A stretch of DNA of 64,000 nt from Trinickia diaoshuihuensis (GTDB lineage Bacteria; Pseudomonadota; Gammaproteobacteria; Burkholderiales; Burkholderiaceae): contig NZ_QUBS01000010.1 of NCBI RefSeq assembly GCF_003390925.1, positions 1 through 64,000 on the forward strand. The letters run 5' to 3'. Of this stretch, positions 62,131 through 64,000 are shown piece after piece. Below the pieces are notes generated by a model that was not told where the DNA came from, searched no databases, and worked only from the letters and a program-made list of their open reading frames with translations. Each line of letters begins with the position of its first letter. The stretch's first letter is position 1. The translations under genes were made by a program, and so were the position numbers.

Positions 62131-63744
62131 TCAATAGGCGAACATCGGCTCGCTGGCGGCGGCATGCGCGGCCGCCGCGAACTTCGCGTCGCCGAGCACG
62201 GCCGGCGAGATCTCGAAGACCGAGACCGCTTCCTTCAACTGACGGGTCTGATCGTGCAGCGACGATGCGGCCGCCGCCGCTTCCTCGACGAGCGCCGCGT
62301 TTTGCTGCGTCATGCGATCCATTTGCACGACGGCCTGGTTGACCTGGTCGATACCTGTGCTTTGCTCGTGCGACGACGCGCTGATCTCCGCCATCATCTG
62401 CGCCACGCGCGAGATCGAGCTCGACACCTTCTGCATCGCTTCGCCGGCACGCTCGACGAGTTCCGATCCGCCTTCGATCTGCGCCACGGATTCGCTGATG
62501 AGCGCCTTGATCTCCTTGGCCGACTGCGCGCTGCGTTGAGCCAGGCCGCGCACTTCTCCGGCCACCACGGCAAAGCCGCGGCCCTGTTCGCCGGCGCGCG
62601 CCGCCTCGACGGCCGCGTTCAATGCGAGGATATTGGTTTGGAATGCAATGCCGTCGATGACGGTAATGATTTCCGCAATGCGATCGGAGCTTTGCGCGAT
62701 GCCGCGCATCTTGTCCACGACGCTATCGACGACGCTCGTGCCTTCGGACGTCGAGCGCAACGCATCGTCGGCGAGCGAGTTCGCCTCGCGCGCGTGTTCG
62801 GCGTTTTGGCGCACCGTGGCCGTCAACTCTTCCATGCTCGACGCGGTTTCCTCGAGCGAAGCCGCTTGCGTTTCCGTACGTGCCGATAGATCGGCATTGC
62901 CCGTTGCGATTTCGTCTGCACCGATGTGGATCGAATCGGCGGCATCGCGCACGGTCTTCACCGTCTGCGCCACGCTTGCCTGCATACGCGCGAGACCGGC
63001 AAACAGCCGGCCGATTTCGTTCGTGCCGCGCGAGGCGATCGGCTCGACGAGCTTGCCGCGCGCAATGCGTTCGAAGTGCCGGCCGGCTTCCTCGAGCGGG
63101 GCCACGACGCCGCGTTTGAGCGCCGCATAGACGGCGGCCGTCCCGGCCAGCAACGCGACGAGGATCGCCATGCTCACGCCGCGAAACATCGACAGACGCG
63201 AGTCGATCGAGTCGAGCGATGCCTGGCTTTGCGCATCGCCGAATTGCGTGAACGCATGCTGCTCGTTCAGGAAGGCATCCTGCATCGATTGCGTCGGCTG
63301 GTCCATGAAGGACTTCACGTCGTTGTTGTCCAAGTACTGGGCAAGCTCGCCGAGTGCCGTATGCAGCGTTTTGTATTTCTCCGCCAGCGCGGCCGCGTGC
63401 GCGCGGTTCTCGTCGCTCGTTTTCGGTGCATCGGCAAAGCGCGCGAACGATTTATCGGCAAGGACGAGTTGCTCCCGCGCGTGTTGCACGATTGCGGTCG
63501 GTTCAGCGCCGCCGCCCACCATCCGCGTTCCCGCGCGCGACAAGTTGATCCGCGCGTCCATCAGATGCTGCGTCGTTTCGTTGACGGCGTTCACTTGCAC
63601 GAGCGCGACGTTGGCCAAATCGCCGACGTCATGATGGGTACTCGTGAGGAACCAAAATCCGATCCCGCCGGTCACGAGTTGCAGCAGGCAGAAGGCGGCC
63701 AGAACGAACAACAGGCCGGAGGCGAGCTTGATCTTGCTGAACAT
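62131..63744 (-). CDS. Methyl-accepting chemotaxis protein (Tar/Tsr type)
   Basis: 537 residues. Helix 1 (about 10-32), four-helix-bundle ligand domain (TarH, to about 187), helix 2 ([20 protein letters not shown]), HAMP (about 212-264) and signalling domain with the hairpin tip [20 protein letters not shown] and [15 protein letters not shown]. Methylation segments flank it ([17 protein letters not shown]). The C-terminus EPMFAY lacks the NWETF-type CheR/CheB tether. ATG 63742-63744. Confidence 0.93.
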   Translation of the reverse strand: MFSKIKLASGLLFVLAAFCLLQLVTGGIGFWFLTSTHHDVGDLANVALVQVNAVNETTQHLMDARINLSRAGTRMVGGGAEPTAIVQHAREQLVLADKSFARFADAPKTSDENRAHAAALAEKYKTLHTALGELAQYLDNNDVKSFMDQPTQSMQDAFLNEQHAFTQFGDAQSQASLDSIDSRLSMFRGVSMAILVALLAGTAAVYAALKRGVVAPLEEAGRHFERIARGKLVEPIASRGTNEIGRLFAGLARMQASVAQTVKTVRDAADSIHIGADEIATGNADLSARTETQAASLEETASSMEELTATVRQNAEHAREANSLADDALRSTSEGTSVVDSVVDKMRGIAQSSDRIAEIITVIDGIAFQTNILALNAAVEAARAGEQGRGFAVVAGEVRGLAQRSAQSAKEIKALISESVAQIEGGSELVERAGEAMQKVSSSISRVAQMMAEISASSHEQSTGIDQVNQAVVQMDRMTQQNAALVEEAAAAASSLHDQTRQLKEAVSVFEISPAVLGDAKFAAAAHAAASEPMFAY

Positions 63745-63978
63745 CTAGAACATCCGAAAGAAAAACGAAAGGTAAGCCGATACGGCAATCGCTAGGGTTT
63801 ACGGCAATTCCCAAGATTGCTTGAGGACTTATCGCGGATCGCGCGACGCATTGCGACCCGGCGGGCCGGCTGGGGCCGCAACGAACAAAATGCCTACTTG
63901 CTTGCTTGACGCGACACGGCAGGCCTTCCTAGAGTTGAACGCGACACCACACGGGGCACTGTCCCGAAGGGGCTTCGG

Positions 63979-64000
63979 ATGACCGATTTCTTCGATCTGG
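63979..64000 (+). CDS. Start of an unidentified gene (cut by window edge)
   Basis: ATG at 63979 follows GAAGGGGCTTCGG and opens a frame MTDFFDL that runs off the window. Only seven codons are visible, so no function can be given. Divergent from the chemoreceptor across 234 bp in which no other gene is seen. Confidence 0.35.

Overview
The window is about 64 kb of GC-rich, gene-dense DNA from a member of the Burkholderiales, most likely Burkholderiaceae in the broad sense (Burkholderia, Paraburkholderia or Trinickia type). The evidence is the paired DUF4148 secreted proteins, a Burkholderia-type porin, a subfamily I.2 lipase with its foldase, and the abundance of LysR, IclR, MocR and MmyB-type regulators. 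No rRNA, tRNA, CRISPR array, phage module or intact insertion sequence was seen. This looks like a metabolically versatile stretch of an environmental genome.

Layout. 0-3.6 kb (minus): an MFS exporter, a Baeyer-Villiger-type flavin monooxygenase and the start of a 3-oxoacid CoA-transferase. 3.8-8.4 kb: a VOC protein, then two near-identical DUF4148 cassettes that bracket a GST/WYL-regulator pair and a coupled ParD-like/methionine aminopeptidase pair. 8.4-14.3 kb: small regulator-plus-enzyme units (nitroreductase-EamA-dienelactone hydrolase with LysR; zinc-less MDR dehydrogenase with an XRE/MmyB regulator; an isochorismatase-like hydrolase). 14.5-20.8 kb: a four-gene polyamine-type ABC importer divergent from a MocR regulator. 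20.8-25.2 kb: secreted hydrolases (S53 peptidase, lipase and lipase foldase). 25.6-27.4 kb: an ABC exporter, with a possible leader peptide upstream. 28-33.2 kb: a coupled TPR lipoprotein and Sel1-repeat protein next to decayed DNA. 33.3-34.8 kb: a carboxymuconolactone-decarboxylase-like protein and an XRE regulator under a striking palindrome.

35-47.9 kb is the largest coherent block. Nine minus-strand genes (RraA-type aldolase, 2-hydroxyacid dehydrogenase, SMP-30 lactonase, MFS, porin, two COG3618-type amidohydrolases, two more MFS carriers) are packed nose to tail. They diverge from an IclR regulator across repeated operator-like sites and are followed by a second IclR gene and an FMN-dependent 2-hydroxyacid dehydrogenase. 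I read this as a self-contained uptake and degradation island for a lactone or hydroxy acid; the substrate cannot be told from sequence.

48-64 kb: an orphan MHYT-PAS histidine kinase, an orphan HigA-like antitoxin, a large AsmA/DUF748 envelope protein, a DUF1254 lipoprotein, a CopA-type copper ATPase behind a textbook CueR promoter, a low-complexity membrane protein, an MgtC-family protein, an AGE-family sugar epimerase and a chemoreceptor. The start of another gene runs off the end.
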